From positions 1 through 64,000 of the forward strand of contig NZ_JAAIVJ010000006.1 in the NCBI RefSeq assembly GCF_011008935.1: a DNA stretch of 64,000 bases, read 5' to 3'. This document shows, one piece after another, positions 62,803 through 64,000 of this stretch. The translations under genes were made by a program, and so were the position numbers. The notes beneath the pieces are model-generated. The model did not search any database. It was not told where the DNA came from and was given only the letters and a program-made list of their open reading frames with translations. The number at the start of each line of letters is the position of its first letter. Position 1 is the stretch's first letter. This stretch comes from Tabrizicola oligotrophica. GTDB taxonomy: Bacteria; Pseudomonadota; Alphaproteobacteria; Rhodobacterales; Rhodobacteraceae.

Positions 62803-64000
62803 TCAGCCCTTGCGCGGCCGGGCCGGCGGCTTGCCCGACCCCCGGCCGCCGCCCCCGGCGCGCGGTCTGGGGCTGCGTTCGTCGGGTCCCGGGCGCGGCG
62901 CGGGGGCCCCGGTGCGGGGGGCGGTCGGCTTGCGCGGGGTTGCGCTGCCGCGCTCCTCGTTGCCCGCGCGCGGGGCGCGGGCCTCGTCGCGTGCGGCGGC
63001 GGCGGATTTGCCGAAGGGGGCCGTGCCGCGCGGTTTGGGGCTGCGCCCTTCTGCGACCGCGCGGGAAGCGCGGGCCGCGTCACGCGGGGCGGTGGCGGGT
63101 TTGTCGGAGGGAGCCGTGTCGCGCGACCTGGGGCTGCGCCCTTCGGTGCCTGCGCGGGCCGCGTCACGCGGGGCGGTGGCGGGTTTGTCGGAGGGAGCCG
63201 TGTCGCGCGGCCTGGGACTGCGCCCTTCGGCGCCCGTGCGGGCGACAGCGGTTTTTTGCGGGGCGTTGGCCTCATCCCAGGCCTTGGCGAGTGCCTTGAC
63301 CGCGTCGCCGGGGCGCAGGCGGCGGGTGGTCGGGGCGCGCGGCTTGCGGGCGGCGGGATCGGGGGCGTCCTTGCCGCCGCCCTCGCCGAGCTGCTCGCGC
63401 AGGGTCTTCTGGCGGACCTCCTCCACCTCGCCGGGTTTCAGTTCGCCCAGCCGGAACGGGCCGTAGCTGACGCGGATCAGCCGGTTCACCGTCAGCTCGA
63501 TCGCGGCCATGGCGCGGCGGATCTCGCGGTTCTTGCCTTCGCGCAGGCCGACAGTCAGCCAGGCGTTTGCCCCCTGATGGCGGTCAAGCACCACGCTCAT
63601 CGGCTGGAACTTCTCGCCCTCGATGGTGATGCCCTTGCGCAGGGGTTCGAGATCGGGATCGGTCGGGTTGCCGTTCACCCGCACCCGGTATTTGCGCAGC
63701 CAGCCGGTCGACGGCAGTTCGAGCCGGCGCTTCAGCTCGCCGTCATTGGTCAGCAAGAGCAAACCTTCGGAATTGAGGTCAAGCCGGCCGACCGACATCA
63801 CCCGTGGCATGTCCTCGGGCAGGTGGTCGAACACCGTGTCGCGGCCCTTTTCATCGGAAGCCGAGGTCACCAGCCCGTCGGGCTTGTAGTAAAGCCAGAG
63901 CCGCGCCGGTTCGAGCGCGGGCAGGGGGTGGCCGGAGATGGTGATGCGGTCGGCCTCGGTCACATTCAGCGCCGGCGAGGTGATGATCTTGCCGTTCACC
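62803..64000 (-). CDS. rluB: 23S rRNA pseudouridine synthase RluB-type, 5' end missing, repeat-rich tail
   Basis: The gene runs off the right edge within its S4 RNA-binding domain. The catalytic region contains SVGRLDLNSEGLLLLTNDG, where the Asp acts in pseudouridine formation, and LREGKNREIRRAM, as in RluB/RsuA enzymes. After about residue 200 comes a disordered, very basic Pro/Ala/Arg tail built from near-identical 28-residue units (EGRSPRPRDTAPSDKPATAP and variants). Such tails may bind RNA nonspecifically. Coordinates cover only the part visible here. Confidence 0.93.
   Translation of the reverse strand, partial: VNGKIITSPALNVTEADRITISGHPLPALEPARLWLYYKPDGLVTSASDEKGRDTVFDHLPEDMPRVMSVGRLDLNSEGLLLLTNDGELKRRLELPSTGWLRKYRVRVNGNPTDPDLEPLRKGITIEGEKFQPMSVVLDRHQGANAWLTVGLREGKNREIRRAMAAIELTVNRLIRVSYGPFRLGELKPGEVEEVRQKTLREQLGEGGGKDAPDPAARKPRAPTTRRLRPGDAVKALAKAWDEANAPQKTAVARTGAEGRSPRPRDTAPSDKPATAPRDAARAGTEGRSPRSRDTAPSDKPATAPRDAARASRAVAEGRSPKPRGTAPFGKSAAAARDEARAPRAGNEERGSATPRKPTAPRTGAPAPRPGPDERSPRPRAGGGGRGSGKPPARPRKG

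Noticed and set aside
1-64000. CRISPR array, tRNA, rRNA, transposase or integrase
   Set aside because: I saw no regularly spaced repeats, no cloverleaf with a GTTCRA-type T-loop outside coding sequence, and no recombinase motifs; the only tandem repeats are inside the rluB coding sequence and the short palindromes listed.

Overview
The window is a G+C-rich, densely packed alphaproteobacterial chromosome segment, most likely from the Rhodobacteraceae (Rhodobacter/Gemmobacter/Tabrizicola-like). This rests on recognised gene content and order: a pyrB / dihydroorotase-like / plsY run, an alphaproteobacterial-type gshA, acsA-adk next to an MHS transporter, telA-xpaC, ArgE-type deacetylase and ubiA. 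Many genes are joined by 4-base ATGA/GTGA overlaps. I see no insertion sequence, integrase, phage gene, CRISPR array, tRNA or rRNA, so most of the window reads as ordinary chromosome.

Layout. 1-4.6 kb (minus): the front of a rhizopine/inositol-type uptake and oxidation cluster (partial ABC permease, MocE-like ferredoxin, sugar-binding protein, MocD-like di-iron hydroxylase, LacI-type regulator) followed by a PanB-like aldolase that lacks expected metal ligands. 4.9-8.1 kb: secreted trypsin-like protease, YqgE, DsbD-type periplasmic domain protein, and a uracil-DNA glycosylase without Fe-S cysteines. 8.1-11.6 kb: pyrB, two small membrane proteins, a dihydroorotase homologue with its metal site destroyed, and plsY. 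11.7-17.2 kb: gshA, then a sensory module (NarL-type regulator, periplasmic sulfite-oxidase-fold protein, hybrid kinase with HPt). 17.3-29.7 kb: rsmE with two downstream genes (one frameshifted), ubiA, an OmpA-like protein, argE, the YcjX/TIGR01620 pair, truA and an ABC exporter.

29.8-37.0 kb is a seven-gene plus-strand train of tightly packed enzymes (three alpha/beta hydrolases, a PLP dehydratase, an enolase-superfamily enzyme, a GAPDH paralogue, an N,N-dimethylformamidase-like protein). It looks like an uncharacterised catabolic pathway. 37.1-44.5 kb holds a tiny secreted protein, a FlaA1/CapD-type nucleotide-sugar dehydratase divergent from a large beta-helix protein, a PNPOx-fold protein and a SulP transporter. 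44.8-54.5 kb is an acetate/energy block: acsA, adk, an MHS transporter with a 150-residue periplasmic insert, a small membrane protein, a lone receiver protein, nhaA and an acyl-CoA synthetase.

54.5-64 kb (minus): intergenic palindromic repeats, dtd, a PfkB sugar kinase, purC, then a six-gene run (31-residue membrane protein, XpaC, TelA, DUF2927 lipoprotein, SPFH-GYF protein, double zinc-ribbon membrane protein) that resembles a membrane-stress module, and finally rluB, cut by the window edge and carrying a repeat-expanded tail. The strongest candidates for something undescribed are this TelA/SPFH/zinc-ribbon module, the 29.8-37.0 kb enzyme train, and the kinase paired with a cysteine-free sulfite-oxidase-like protein.
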